A DNA stretch of 64,000 nt from Aliarcobacter cryaerophilus. Its GTDB lineage: Bacteria; Campylobacterota; Campylobacteria; Campylobacterales; Arcobacteraceae. The stretch covers positions 744,001 to 808,000 of the forward strand of contig NZ_CP060694.1 in assembly GCF_014352935.1 (NCBI RefSeq), in the 5' to 3' direction. Shown piece after piece: positions 26,011 through 34,371 of the stretch; the first letter of the stretch is position 1, and each line of letters opens with the position of its first letter. The translations under genes and the position numbers were made by a program. The notes beneath the pieces were generated by a model. The model saw only the letters and a program-made list of their open reading frames with translations. It was not told where the DNA came from and searched no databases.

Positions 26011-27777
26011 CTATATAATTCCTGGATTACCTTTAACTCCTACAATATCAGGAGTGTCAATTTTTATTTTACTAATATGTTTCATATTTTTTAAATATGT
26101 CTCAACAGTTTCCCAAATTGGTTCACCTTCACTTTGAGCTCCAACAGTTGACCAACCAGCAACTTTATATGATTTATTAGCATCAAGTTTTTCACCTGTT
26201 TTACTTAAAACAATATTTGTGATTCTCTCTCCAATTTTTGCTTTTGGATCTATTTTATATGAAATTCCACCTGTTCTAACCATATCTCCACCTTGTTGTA
26301 AAAATGGGTCTTCATTAAACAAGTTATCAGCAACATCTTCTAAAATTAGTTTTATTTCACTCCCTTTTATATCTCTTGCATAAGTTTCAGGATATGTCAT
26401 AGCAGTTTGTGTCATTAAATCATCAAAAGTTATTGTTTGATTTGGCATCACTGAAGTTCCCCATCTAAATCCTGGACTTAGAGAAATTTGAGCACCTTTT
26501 ACGTCGATTAATGCATCACATATAATTTGATCCCAAGAACCATTGAAGTTTCCTCTTCTAAATAGTGTCTCTTCAGTTGTAGCAATTGGTCTTGTAAGCT
26601 CTTTTAAATATGGAAGTCTTACATCTTCAATATATTTTTTCATCTCTTTATTCTCAGGAATTAAATCTGAGAATATTGGAAGAAGTGTAAATTTGAAATC
26701 TTTAATTTTTCCATTTTGAATATCTAAATCTAAAACATTTAAGAATTTACCGTTGCTTCCTGCATTACAAACATAAGTTGTACCTGATGAGTTTTTAACT
26801 GGATATGCTTCTGGAACACCATCGTGTGTATGACCACCTAGGATAAAATCAATTCCAGTACAAACTTCAGCCATTTTCTTATCTGTATCAAAACCATTGT
26901 GAGATAGAACTATAATAGCATCTGGTTTCTCTTCCTCTTTTATTTTGTCAACTAACTCTTGCATATTGTTTTCATTTATTCCAAATGTCCAATCAGGGAT
27001 AAATCTTTGAGGATTTGCAATTGTTGTATAAGGGAAAGCTTGACCAATAATTGCAACTCTTGCTTTTTCTAAAGTTTTAATAGTATATGGTTTAAATGCA
27101 TGACCACTATCTTCATCAAAAGCTTCAACTCCATTCATCATAGAGTCCTCTTTTACAAAGATATTTTGAGCTAAAAATTCTGCATTTAAAGCTTTAATAT
27201 TTTCTAAAACTTCTTCAGCTTTATATGTAAATTCCCAATGCCCAACACAAATATCAGCTCCAAGAAGATTTAAAGCACCAACCATATCTTTACCTCTTGT
27301 CCATAAAGCTGTTGCACTTCCTTGCCATGTATCTCCACCATCTAAAAAGAGAGTTTTATCTTTTCCAAAACTATCTCTTAAAAAATCAACTACTGTTTTT
27401 ATTTGTGCAAAACCACCTGTTTTACCCATAACTTTTGCATGTTCTTCAAAATTTACACAAGAAAAGGCATACTCTAATCTTTTATTTCCTTTTATTCCAT
27501 AATAATCTAAAAATTTTTCACCAACAATATGTGGCGGCTTTCCTAAATTTCCATAAAATCCTAAATTAACACTAGGTTCTCTAAAATATACAGGTAAAAG
27601 CTGTGCATGGCTATCTGTCATATGTATAAATCTTGCATTACCAAATGGTTTTAATTTATAATAATCTTCAATTTTCTTTGTAGTTTCTACCATTCTTGTG
27701 TGAGAGTTTGCAAAAACAGGAGCAGCTCCTAAAATTGCCATCATGTAAACAAACTCTCTTCGACTAAATTTACTCAT
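26011..27777 (-). CDS. soxB: Thiosulfohydrolase SoxB
   Basis: 588 residues from the ATG at 27775-27777, which has AAGGAA upstream and begins the Tat-type signal MSKFSRREFV; an earlier ATG 12 codons upstream lacks these. Metallophosphatase fold: DSHAQLLPVYFREP, GGDTWQGSATALWTRG and GHWEFTY supply the two-metal site in SoxB form. It hydrolyses the terminal sulfone of SoxY-bound S-thiosulfonate to release sulfate in the periplasm. Last gene of the sox operon, separated from its upstream neighbour by a strong hairpin. Confidence 0.97.
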   Translation of the reverse strand: MSKFSRREFVYMMAILGAAPVFANSHTRMVETTKKIEDYYKLKPFGNARFIHMTDSHAQLLPVYFREPSVNLGFYGNLGKPPHIVGEKFLDYYGIKGNKRLEYAFSCVNFEEHAKVMGKTGGFAQIKTVVDFLRDSFGKDKTLFLDGGDTWQGSATALWTRGKDMVGALNLLGADICVGHWEFTYKAEEVLENIKALNAEFLAQNIFVKEDSMMNGVEAFDEDSGHAFKPYTIKTLEKARVAIIGQAFPYTTIANPQRFIPDWTFGINENNMQELVDKIKEEEKPDAIIVLSHNGFDTDKKMAEVCTGIDFILGGHTHDGVPEAYPVKNSSGTTYVCNAGSNGKFLNVLDLDIQNGKIKDFKFTLLPIFSDLIPENKEMKKYIEDVRLPYLKELTRPIATTEETLFRRGNFNGSWDQIICDALIDVKGAQISLSPGFRWGTSVMPNQTITFDDLMTQTAMTYPETYARDIKGSEIKLILEDVADNLFNEDPFLQQGGDMVRTGGISYKIDPKAKIGERITNIVLSKTGEKLDANKSYKVAGWSTVGAQSEGEPIWETVETYLKNMKHISKIKIDTPDIVGVKGNPGII

Positions 27778-27804
27778 TTTTATTCCTTTTACTGTATAAA
27801 TAAA

Positions 27805-27831
27805 AAAAGTCAAGATAAAATCTTGACTTTT
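27805..27831 (-). terminator. Intercistronic hairpin before soxB
   Basis: A 12-base perfect inverted repeat (AAAAGTCAAGAT and ATCTTGACTTTT, three-base loop) with a T-tract on the minus strand lies between the unknown sox gene and soxB. It looks like a terminator or attenuator inside the operon, so soxB may be made at a different level. Confidence 0.65.
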
Positions 27832-27852
27832 AAAAAATAGCTTTAAATACTT

Positions 27853-28275
27853 TTAGTATTTGTAACCATCACTAGGACTAGCTAATTTCCAAGTTTTTTT
27901 TGCTTGAGCTTCTTGTGTTAAAGCACTAATAGCAAAGCTACAAGCTCTCCAAGTTGCAAATTCAATTGAAACTTTTTCACCTGTTGGTTTAGCTTTTTCA
28001 TCTAATAGTTCAATCTCTTTTGCACCACTTTTGATAGCTTCTTTAGAAGCATCAATATATTGGCTATTTTTCATACCAAATCTCATAAATTCAACACCAT
28101 GTTCAATGGCTATTTTATTGTATTTTTCAGCTGTTTGAATTACTTTATCAAGTCCATTTGTTTTTACATCACACTCTTTTTTAACATCAAGTTTTGAGTA
28201 ATCTTCAGCTGCACTTAAATTTAGTCCAAAAGATAAAAGAGCTACCGATATCGAAATTTTTAAAATATTTTTCAT
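27853..28275 (-). CDS. Exported sox-operon protein of unknown family
   Basis: 140 residues with signal peptide (about 1-22, ending LNLSAAED). Cysteines occur at about 35 (KKECDV) and in TWRACSFAIS; there is no CxxCH. The mature protein looks mostly helical. It lies between soxA and soxB, 11 bases after soxA. Small SoxAX-binding proteins (SAXB, SoxK) are known in other Sox systems and this could be the counterpart, but I cannot show similarity from memory, so the function is left open. Confidence 0.75.
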   Translation of the reverse strand: MKNILKISISVALLSFGLNLSAAEDYSKLDVKKECDVKTNGLDKVIQTAEKYNKIAIEHGVEFMRFGMKNSQYIDASKEAIKSGAKEIELLDEKAKPTGEKVSIEFATWRACSFAISALTQEAQAKKTWKLASPSDGYKY

Positions 28276-28286
28276 TTTAATATCCT

Positions 28287-29201
28287 TTATTTTCTTACAT
28301 CTGGACCATCAACTGGCATATCATTTGACATATAAGCTAAGAAATATATCAACTCAATCATAGTTTGGCTCTCATCTTTTGGTGGAACTTGACCTTGATC
28401 TACAACACAACCAGAAAGTCTTCTTTCAACTGTTCCTATATCTGTCCATTTAAGTCTTAGAACTGGAAAGTGAGTAACTTGACCTAAAAGTGGTGATAAA
28501 ACCTCATTTCTAACTCTTTGTCCAGAACCTTGAATATGACAAGTAGCACAAGATAGTTTTAAATATCCTCTTTGAGTATAGTAGTACTCTTTTCCTCTTT
28601 CATAAGCCTCTTTTTCAGCTTTACTATTGATTTTTATATCAAACTTTTTACCAGCTTCTTTACTTTCATTTACCCAATAAGCCTGAAATTCAGCCATAGG
28701 ACCCTTTTTTGTTCCCCACTCTTTTTCGCCATTTGCTCTTAAACAATCATTAACAGCTTTTGTTAAAGAGATTAACTCTTTTTTATTTTTATCATAGTAA
28801 GGGTATGTTCCAGCATTTGTTAAATCAGGGAAACATGTCTGCAATGAGTTGCCATTTGCAAATTTTTTAGTATATAACTCTTCACCTTTTTCAATAGCGT
28901 CTTCATAAGGTGGCATCTCTTTTAGTGCTTCATATTGGCTTCTAGCATCTTTTGAATATGCATAGCTTCCAATATTAAAATCCATATGTTTTAGATTTTT
29001 ATCATATTTTTGTTCAAGTTCTTCTTCTGTGAAATATGTAAAAAATCTATCTTTATTTTTTGCTGGGTCTTCAAATTTTGCTTCAAAGAACTTTATCATC
29101 TCTAATCTATCTTTTTCTGCACCAGCATTAAAGCTTGCAGCACTTAAAGATGATATAAATAGAGCTAAAACAGTAGTAGATTTAACTATTTTTATAAGCA
29201 T
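28287..29201 (-). CDS. soxA: L-cysteine S-thiosulfotransferase subunit SoxA
   Basis: 304 residues with signal peptide (about 1-22). One c-type heme motif CATCH (in LSCATCHIQGSGQRVR) is present in the C-terminal domain. The N-terminal domain keeps cysteines (LQTCFPDL, NDCLRANG) but no CxxCH, so this is the mono-heme form. The cysteine in RRLSGCVVDQG is the expected persulfide heme ligand. With SoxX it attaches thiosulfate to the SoxY cysteine. Preceded by a strong hairpin after soxZ. Confidence 0.93.
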   Translation of the reverse strand: MLIKIVKSTTVLALFISSLSAASFNAGAEKDRLEMIKFFEAKFEDPAKNKDRFFTYFTEEELEQKYDKNLKHMDFNIGSYAYSKDARSQYEALKEMPPYEDAIEKGEELYTKKFANGNSLQTCFPDLTNAGTYPYYDKNKKELISLTKAVNDCLRANGEKEWGTKKGPMAEFQAYWVNESKEAGKKFDIKINSKAEKEAYERGKEYYYTQRGYLKLSCATCHIQGSGQRVRNEVLSPLLGQVTHFPVLRLKWTDIGTVERRLSGCVVDQGQVPPKDESQTMIELIYFLAYMSNDMPVDGPDVRK

Positions 29202-29218
29202 TTTCTCTCCTTTTATTT

Positions 29219-29248
29219 AAAATCAAATAGTTAAAACTATTTGATTTT
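29219..29248 (-). terminator. Intercistronic hairpin between soxZ and soxA
   Basis: A perfect inverted repeat of about 13-14 bases (AAAATCAAATAGTT and AACTATTTGATTTT) overlaps the soxZ stop codon. A weak T-tract follows on the minus strand. It may attenuate readthrough into soxA or protect the soxXYZ message. Confidence 0.55.
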
Positions 29249-29545
29249 CTCTACTGTTGTATCACTATTTCCTTTTAAATCTTTCCAAGTAATTTCAATA
29301 TCATCTCCAGCTTTTGCACCTGTAAATGAAAATTTGAAGTAAGGGTCTTTTGATAAGAATTGACTAGAAGATACTTCATATACAACTTTTCCACCAACTT
29401 TTGCAACCAAATATGTAATAAAGTTTGCCTCTTTTTTAGCTCTTTCAGCCTCTTGGTAACTTAACATATCATGAGTTGCTAATGCTTTTACTTCACATAC
29501 ACCATTTTTATCAATTTTTGCTTTTATTTTTGTTGTTCCTGCCAT
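29237..29545 (-). CDS. soxZ: Sulfur carrier complex subunit SoxZ
   Basis: 102 residues, typical length, no signal peptide; SoxZ is exported with SoxY. Family pattern: KIKAKIDKNGVCEVKALATHDM, VVYEVSSSQFLSKDPYFKFSFTG and ITWKDLKGNSDT. It forms the SoxYZ carrier that holds sulfur intermediates. An AAGGATATAAAATG arrangement gives a good ribosome site. Confidence 0.96.
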   Translation of the reverse strand: MAGTTKIKAKIDKNGVCEVKALATHDMLSYQEAERAKKEANFITYLVAKVGGKVVYEVSSSQFLSKDPYFKFSFTGAKAGDDIEITWKDLKGNSDTTVEKIK

Positions 29546-29619
29546 TTTATATCCTTTTTTTATTTTTATAATTTTTTATTCTATTTTTTATCTTTTATTT
29601 AATGATTAGCCGAACTAAA

Positions 29620-30072
29620 TCAACCACCACAACCACCAATTGTAACTTTTATCTCTTTAGAAACTGAGTGTAATTTTCCACCAACATCTGCAATTACTGT
29701 AACAGTACCTGTTTTTGCCATTTTAATTCTAAATGCATAATCTAAAACCATATCAGGAGTTGTTGTAAATACAGCAACTGCACTTTCTGGATTTGCATCT
29801 TGGAATACTGCAATTTTACTTGCTTTTAAATCTGTTTTAAAAGAGATTGGAATAACTGCACCATTTTCAGCAATATCTGGAGCTGTTAATGTAATACCAC
29901 CTTGAGTTGTAGTAGTTGTTCCAAAAATTTCTTTAACTGCATCATCAACTTTTGTAGCTGTCCAAGCTTTTGGTTTGCTAGCTCTAAAATCCTCTGCACT
30001 TAAACTACTTGGAATTGCAGCAACTGCAATAGCACCTAAACCTAAACCTAAAAATTTTCTTCTATTTAACAT
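29620..30072 (-). CDS. soxY: Sulfur carrier subunit SoxY
   Basis: 150 residues with a Tat signal (NRRKFLGLGLGA) and the defining C-terminal GGCGG, whose cysteine on a swinging arm binds thiosulfate and its intermediates. Between them lies the immunoglobulin-like SoxY fold. The Tat signal presumably exports SoxZ with it. AAGGAAG precedes the ATG. Confidence 0.97.
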   Translation of the reverse strand: MLNRRKFLGLGLGAIAVAAIPSSLSAEDFRASKPKAWTATKVDDAVKEIFGTTTTTQGGITLTAPDIAENGAVIPISFKTDLKASKIAVFQDANPESAVAVFTTTPDMVLDYAFRIKMAKTGTVTVIADVGGKLHSVSKEIKVTIGGCGG

Positions 30073-30087
30073 AATTCTTCCTTTATT

Positions 30088-30444
30088 TTAATTTATTGTT
30101 TTTAAATAAGCAACAACTGCTTTTATTTCTTCATCACTTAACCATCCATTTCTTCCGAAAGCTGGCATTGCAGTTATTGGATCACCTGGATTTGTTGGGT
30201 CAAAAATTTTATTATATAAAACTTCATCTGGCCACATTGCAAGATATTGCAATTTTGGTCCCATTGTTCCAGGACCATCTAGCGTTTTTCCATTTGCATC
30301 ATGGCAAGCTATACAATTACCTTTAGTATTAGTAGTATATATCTCTTCACCTTTTTTAATCAATTCTGAATTATCTGCTTGAGCATTTACTACAAATAGT
30401 AAGCTAAAAGCAAGATATTTCGCATACTTTTTGATTAAATTCAT
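30088..30444 (-). CDS. soxX: Cytochrome c SoxX
   Basis: 118 residues: signal peptide (about 1-23), one heme motif CIACH, and the distal methionine in ITAMPAFGRNGWLSDEEI. It pairs with SoxA. AAGGAGGG precedes the start. The length is small for SoxX but holds a complete mono-heme domain. Confidence 0.93.
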   Translation of the reverse strand: MNLIKKYAKYLAFSLLFVVNAQADNSELIKKGEEIYTTNTKGNCIACHDANGKTLDGPGTMGPKLQYLAMWPDEVLYNKIFDPTNPGDPITAMPAFGRNGWLSDEEIKAVVAYLKTIN

Positions 30445-30454
30445 AATACCCTCC

Positions 30455-31645
30455 TTATTTACTTGATTGAATCATATAGTCAATGATTTTTTTAAGTTCA
30501 TCATCACTTAAATCAGTTCCACCTCTAGGTGGCATACTATTTATACCATTAATTCCGTTATAATAAACTTTATCAATACCATTCTTAACAATATTATCCC
30601 AAGCAACTTTATCACCTAAAACAGGAGCTCCTATAGCAGCATTTGCATGACAAGCTGAACAACCAGCATTTTCATACTCTATTTGCCCTGGTTTTTGAGC
30701 AGACTTATCATTTTTTGGTAAATCTCTTACAGTTGATAATGGTTCGTTTGCAGTTGCCGTTAAATCATCTTGTATTCTCATAACAAGATTATTTACATCT
30801 TCTTTTATACAATCTTTCATACATCTCTCACCTTTACCATATAAAGTAGGATTTGAAAGATATTTTTTCATATTTTCAACACCTTCTTTTGGATTATTTG
30901 GTGTATTTGTTTCTGGATAAAAACCATTAACATTTGGCATAACTATTTTTAAAAATTTCTCTTTGTCTAAAACATAATCATCATCTAGCTCTTCTCCATC
31001 AATAGTTATACCATTTAAAGATAATAAATATGCAGTAAGAGCATAAGTTTCACTATTTGTTAAAGTTTTTGGTGCATTAAAAGGCATTGACTCTTGAACA
31101 TACCAAAAAAGCGTACTAGCATATGGCCAAAATGAACCTATAGTTTTATCTGGGTTTTCTGGATTTGGATTTTCATCTGCTGGATTTAATCTTTGGTTTT
31201 TTAAGCTCTCAAGACTTCCTCCTGCTAGTTTTGGATAACCTTTTCCTCCGCTTCCAAAATCTCCATGACACATAACACATTGAGCATCATAAAGTTCATT
31301 TCCAAGCTCTACACTACCTTGTGCTTTTTTAGGCTTCCCATCTTCTAGAACAACTTCACCTTCGTGCATATCAAATTCTGGAAGACCTGTTCCTTCGTAC
31401 ATTACATCTTTATTCCAAGCTGCTATCTCTTTTTTAGTAGCATCTCTTCCAATGTTTAAACCATCTAACTTTTGTGTATTTACATGATATTGTGTATATT
31501 TTCCATCTTTTATTGGATACTTAACTGCACCATCAACAGACGACTCATTTTTTGATGCTGTTTCATTACAACCTGTAACTAAAATAGCTAAACTAAGAGC
31601 TAGAAGAGTACCTTTAAGCTTTGTGATGTTTTCTAATGTGAACAT
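30455..31645 (-). CDS. soxD: Diheme cytochrome c subunit of sulfane dehydrogenase SoxD
   Basis: 396 residues with a lipoprotein signal (AILVTGC), so membrane-tethered. Two heme motifs: CVMCHGDFGSGG in the first half and CSACHANAAIG in the second, each with a later methionine ligand. It takes electrons from the molybdenum subunit SoxC. The first 32 bases overlap the end of soxC; AAGGAG nine bases before the ATG supports this start. A lipid-anchored SoxD departs from the soluble Paracoccus form. Confidence 0.93.
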   Translation of the reverse strand: MFTLENITKLKGTLLALSLAILVTGCNETASKNESSVDGAVKYPIKDGKYTQYHVNTQKLDGLNIGRDATKKEIAAWNKDVMYEGTGLPEFDMHEGEVVLEDGKPKKAQGSVELGNELYDAQCVMCHGDFGSGGKGYPKLAGGSLESLKNQRLNPADENPNPENPDKTIGSFWPYASTLFWYVQESMPFNAPKTLTNSETYALTAYLLSLNGITIDGEELDDDYVLDKEKFLKIVMPNVNGFYPETNTPNNPKEGVENMKKYLSNPTLYGKGERCMKDCIKEDVNNLVMRIQDDLTATANEPLSTVRDLPKNDKSAQKPGQIEYENAGCSACHANAAIGAPVLGDKVAWDNIVKNGIDKVYYNGINGINSMPPRGGTDLSDDELKKIIDYMIQSSK

Positions 31646-32948
31646 TATTACACTCTCCTTTTGAAGTTATTTCCCAAGTTACAATTGCATTTCTATGATA
31701 AACACTCTCTACCCCAACAGCTTTTGTCTCTTCATCAATCGTTGGTTGAACATTTCCAAAGTCATCGTAAGCTCGACTTGATAGAAATAGTGGCTTTCCA
31801 TCCCATTTATAAATATAACTAAATCTAGTCCATGATTTTGGTAAAACTAAACCTTTTAGTTTTGCTTCAACCCAGTTGTCTCCACCATCAAAAGATATAT
31901 CAACACCTTTAATTGTTCCATGACCACTCCAAGCAAGGCCTTCAATTTCCACCATATCACCAGCTTTTAGATGTGTCCATGGCTTTTCAGGACAAGGTTT
32001 TGTAATTACAGAGTTTACTTCATTTACCCAAAAAAATCTTACAGATCTTCCATCTTTTTGAAGCATTGTGTATTTTGAAGTTTCCTCTTTTGCATGCCAA
32101 GGTTTATCACTAAATTCAAGTCTATTTAACCATTTAGTATTTAAATTTCCTTCCCAACCTGGAACAACAAGTCTTACTGGATATCCTTGCTCAGGTCTTA
32201 GTGCTTCACCATTTTGAGCCCATACTACCATAACATCATCAAGTGCTTTTTCAACAGGAATAGTTCTAGGATTTGAGGCATTATCACTTCCAACTGCTAA
32301 CATCCAAACGGCATCTTTTTCTAAACCAATATCATCAAGTATAGTTTTTAGCATAACTCCAGTCCATTGAGCACTACTCATCATACCCTTCATAAATTGT
32401 AAACTATTAAATTGTGGACCTCTCCATTCTGGGCTTCCATTTGCAGGACATTCAATAAAATAAGTTCTAGTTTCACTTGGGTATCTTTTTAAATCTTCTA
32501 AAGTTAAAACAATTTCTCTTTTTACTTTACCATGAATCATTAATCTAAACTCATTTGGATCAATATGTGCAGTTCCTCCGTGATTTCTTGTGAAAAATAG
32601 TCCATTTGGAGTAATTATTCCTTCACTTTCATGAATTGGGCACAAAGATATAGAAGCATAAGCATCACCTGAAGATAGAAGGTTGTGAGTTCTTCTAATA
32701 TTGTTATGCTCATAAGGTGAAGGAATACCATATAGATTTTTATCTACAGGATCACCTAGCTTTTGTCCCCATGGGGCTTCTTTGATTATTGCTTTATCAT
32801 CAGCTTTTAAAGACATAGGTGATAAAACAGTTGCAGCACTTATTGCTCCAGCTAAATTGATAGCAGTTTTTTTAAAAAAATCTCTTCTACTTGTAGTTTC
32901 TAAAGATAAAGAGCTTTTTTCTATTTCTAAAACTTCACTATTTTTCAA
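31614..32948 (-). CDS. soxC: Molybdenum sulfane dehydrogenase SoxC
   Basis: 444 residues beginning at a TTG codon (32946-32948) with AGGAGG upstream; no in-frame ATG fits better. Tat signal SRRDFFKKTA, sulfite-oxidase fold with the cofactor cysteine in YFIECPANGSPEW, RTHNLL and a C-terminal dimerisation domain. SoxCD oxidises the SoxY-bound sulfane sulfur so that thiosulfate goes fully to sulfate without stored sulfur. First gene of the operon. Confidence 0.95.
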   Translation of the reverse strand: MKNSEVLEIEKSSLSLETTSRRDFFKKTAINLAGAISAATVLSPMSLKADDKAIIKEAPWGQKLGDPVDKNLYGIPSPYEHNNIRRTHNLLSSGDAYASISLCPIHESEGIITPNGLFFTRNHGGTAHIDPNEFRLMIHGKVKREIVLTLEDLKRYPSETRTYFIECPANGSPEWRGPQFNSLQFMKGMMSSAQWTGVMLKTILDDIGLEKDAVWMLAVGSDNASNPRTIPVEKALDDVMVVWAQNGEALRPEQGYPVRLVVPGWEGNLNTKWLNRLEFSDKPWHAKEETSKYTMLQKDGRSVRFFWVNEVNSVITKPCPEKPWTHLKAGDMVEIEGLAWSGHGTIKGVDISFDGGDNWVEAKLKGLVLPKSWTRFSYIYKWDGKPLFLSSRAYDDFGNVQPTIDEETKAVGVESVYHRNAIVTWEITSKGECNNVHIRKHHKA

Positions 32949-32998
32949 GCTAACCTCCTAATAAAATTTAATATTATTTCAAATAATTCTGAATTTTA

Positions 32999-33030
32999 AT
33001 TATAGGTTTTATAAGTTGAAATGAAACTTA
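32999..33030 (-). promoter_or_regulatory. Probable sox operon promoter with operator-like palindrome
   Basis: The minus strand carries TATAAT at 32999-33004, about 51 bases before the soxC start. Just upstream, 33012-33030 holds the dyad TAAGTT-N7-AACTTA, covering the -20 to -38 region where a regulator could block or recruit polymerase. No sox regulator gene is adjacent. Confidence 0.45.
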
Positions 33031-33140
33031 AAATATTAATTTTTCTTATATAATAATTTTTAAAAATACGAAAAAATAGCATACACATAGCATCAATAAA
33101 AATATATTATATTTTAAATTTGTTTTATTTATAAAACTAT

Positions 33141-34322
33141 TTAAGTTTTATTTTCTATTGTTTTATTATCTAATTTAAATAACTTATATAATTTTCTAAT
33201 TACTATCATTAAAATCAATCCATCTAACATACTTGCAATAATAAAAGAGAAATACTCTTCTTGAGTTATTAATCCATAATTGTATGAAATCATTGCAATT
33301 GCAACCATAAAAGTAAGTGGCATTGAATCACTTAGTGCAAAAAGTGTTGTTTGTTTTGGTTTTAAATAGTTTAAAAAAACTAGATATGAACTAATTAATC
33401 TTATTGAGATTATAGTTCCCATAATAAATATAGCATGTTTTAGAATTTCTAAAGTTATCATATCTAACTTTACTGTTGAGCCTGTGTAGATAAAGAAAAT
33501 AGGTGCAAAAAAACCAAAGCCAAAAGATTCGATTTTATGTAATAACTCCTCTCTTTGCATAAAAAACATTTTAAAGAAAAGACCAGCTGTAAATGCTCCT
33601 AAAACAACATCTATTTTTAAAATAAGCATAATTGATACTAAAATTAGCAATAAAGATATTGAAAATCTTATGTCCTGATTGTGTTTATCATCTATATTAT
33701 CTGGAATTAAATATTTTTTAACTTCAGGAAACCACCAAAAAAGCATATAAGAGAATCTAAGAAGTAAAATCGTACCAATTATTACACTAATAATTGTTAA
33801 AATTGATATAAAAAATCCACTACTTAAACCACTATTCTCAGTCCAACTAGTAAAAAGTGTAAGTGCTAAAATACTTACTATCTCTCCAACAACTCCAATA
33901 GAAAGAGCTAAATTTAACCACGGTTCTTCTTTTCCATACTCTTTGATTAGCATCATTAACATTCCTAATGAAAAGATAGGAAGCGCTACAAAATATGTTA
34001 AACCTAAATTAAAAAACCAACAAACAGCTCCTGCAATAGAGTATAAAAGAACAAAATATAGTATTACATTTAAAGCCATGGTTGCTTTTATTATCTTTAC
34101 AAGTTTGAAATTTATCTCTAAACCTGCTAAAAACATAAGGTATATAAAACCAAATTTAGCAACTAATTTTAAAGTTTCATCATCATAAATAAGTCCAATA
34201 TAACCACAAAACAACCCTAAAATTATCTCAACTACAACAACTGGTGCTTTTATAAGTTTTGAAACAAGTGGTGAAATCATTATTATTGTGCAAATTGTAA
34301 TAATTAAAATAATCTTTTCCAT
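33141..34322 (-). CDS. CPA2-family cation:proton antiporter
   Basis: About 393 residues with roughly eleven to twelve membrane helices and no cytosolic domain; resembles the KefB/NapA-type monovalent cation antiporter fold (GLIYDDETLKLVAKFGFIYLMFLAGLEI, DVVLGAFTAGLFFKM). I place the start at 34320-34322, since AGGA would otherwise overlap the preceding ATG. It exchanges Na+ or K+ for protons; ion specificity is unknown. It follows the helicase gene by 49 bases on the same strand. Confidence 0.87.
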   Translation of the reverse strand: MEKIILIITICTIIMISPLVSKLIKAPVVVVEIILGLFCGYIGLIYDDETLKLVAKFGFIYLMFLAGLEINFKLVKIIKATMALNVILYFVLLYSIAGAVCWFFNLGLTYFVALPIFSLGMLMMLIKEYGKEEPWLNLALSIGVVGEIVSILALTLFTSWTENSGLSSGFFISILTIISVIIGTILLLRFSYMLFWWFPEVKKYLIPDNIDDKHNQDIRFSISLLLILVSIMLILKIDVVLGAFTAGLFFKMFFMQREELLHKIESFGFGFFAPIFFIYTGSTVKLDMITLEILKHAIFIMGTIISIRLISSYLVFLNYLKPKQTTLFALSDSMPLTFMVAIAMISYNYGLITQEEYFSFIIASMLDGLILMIVIRKLYKLFKLDNKTIENKT

Positions 34323-34371
34323 ATACATCCTAAAAAAAATATTAATATTTTAAATGTTGATATTAATACAT

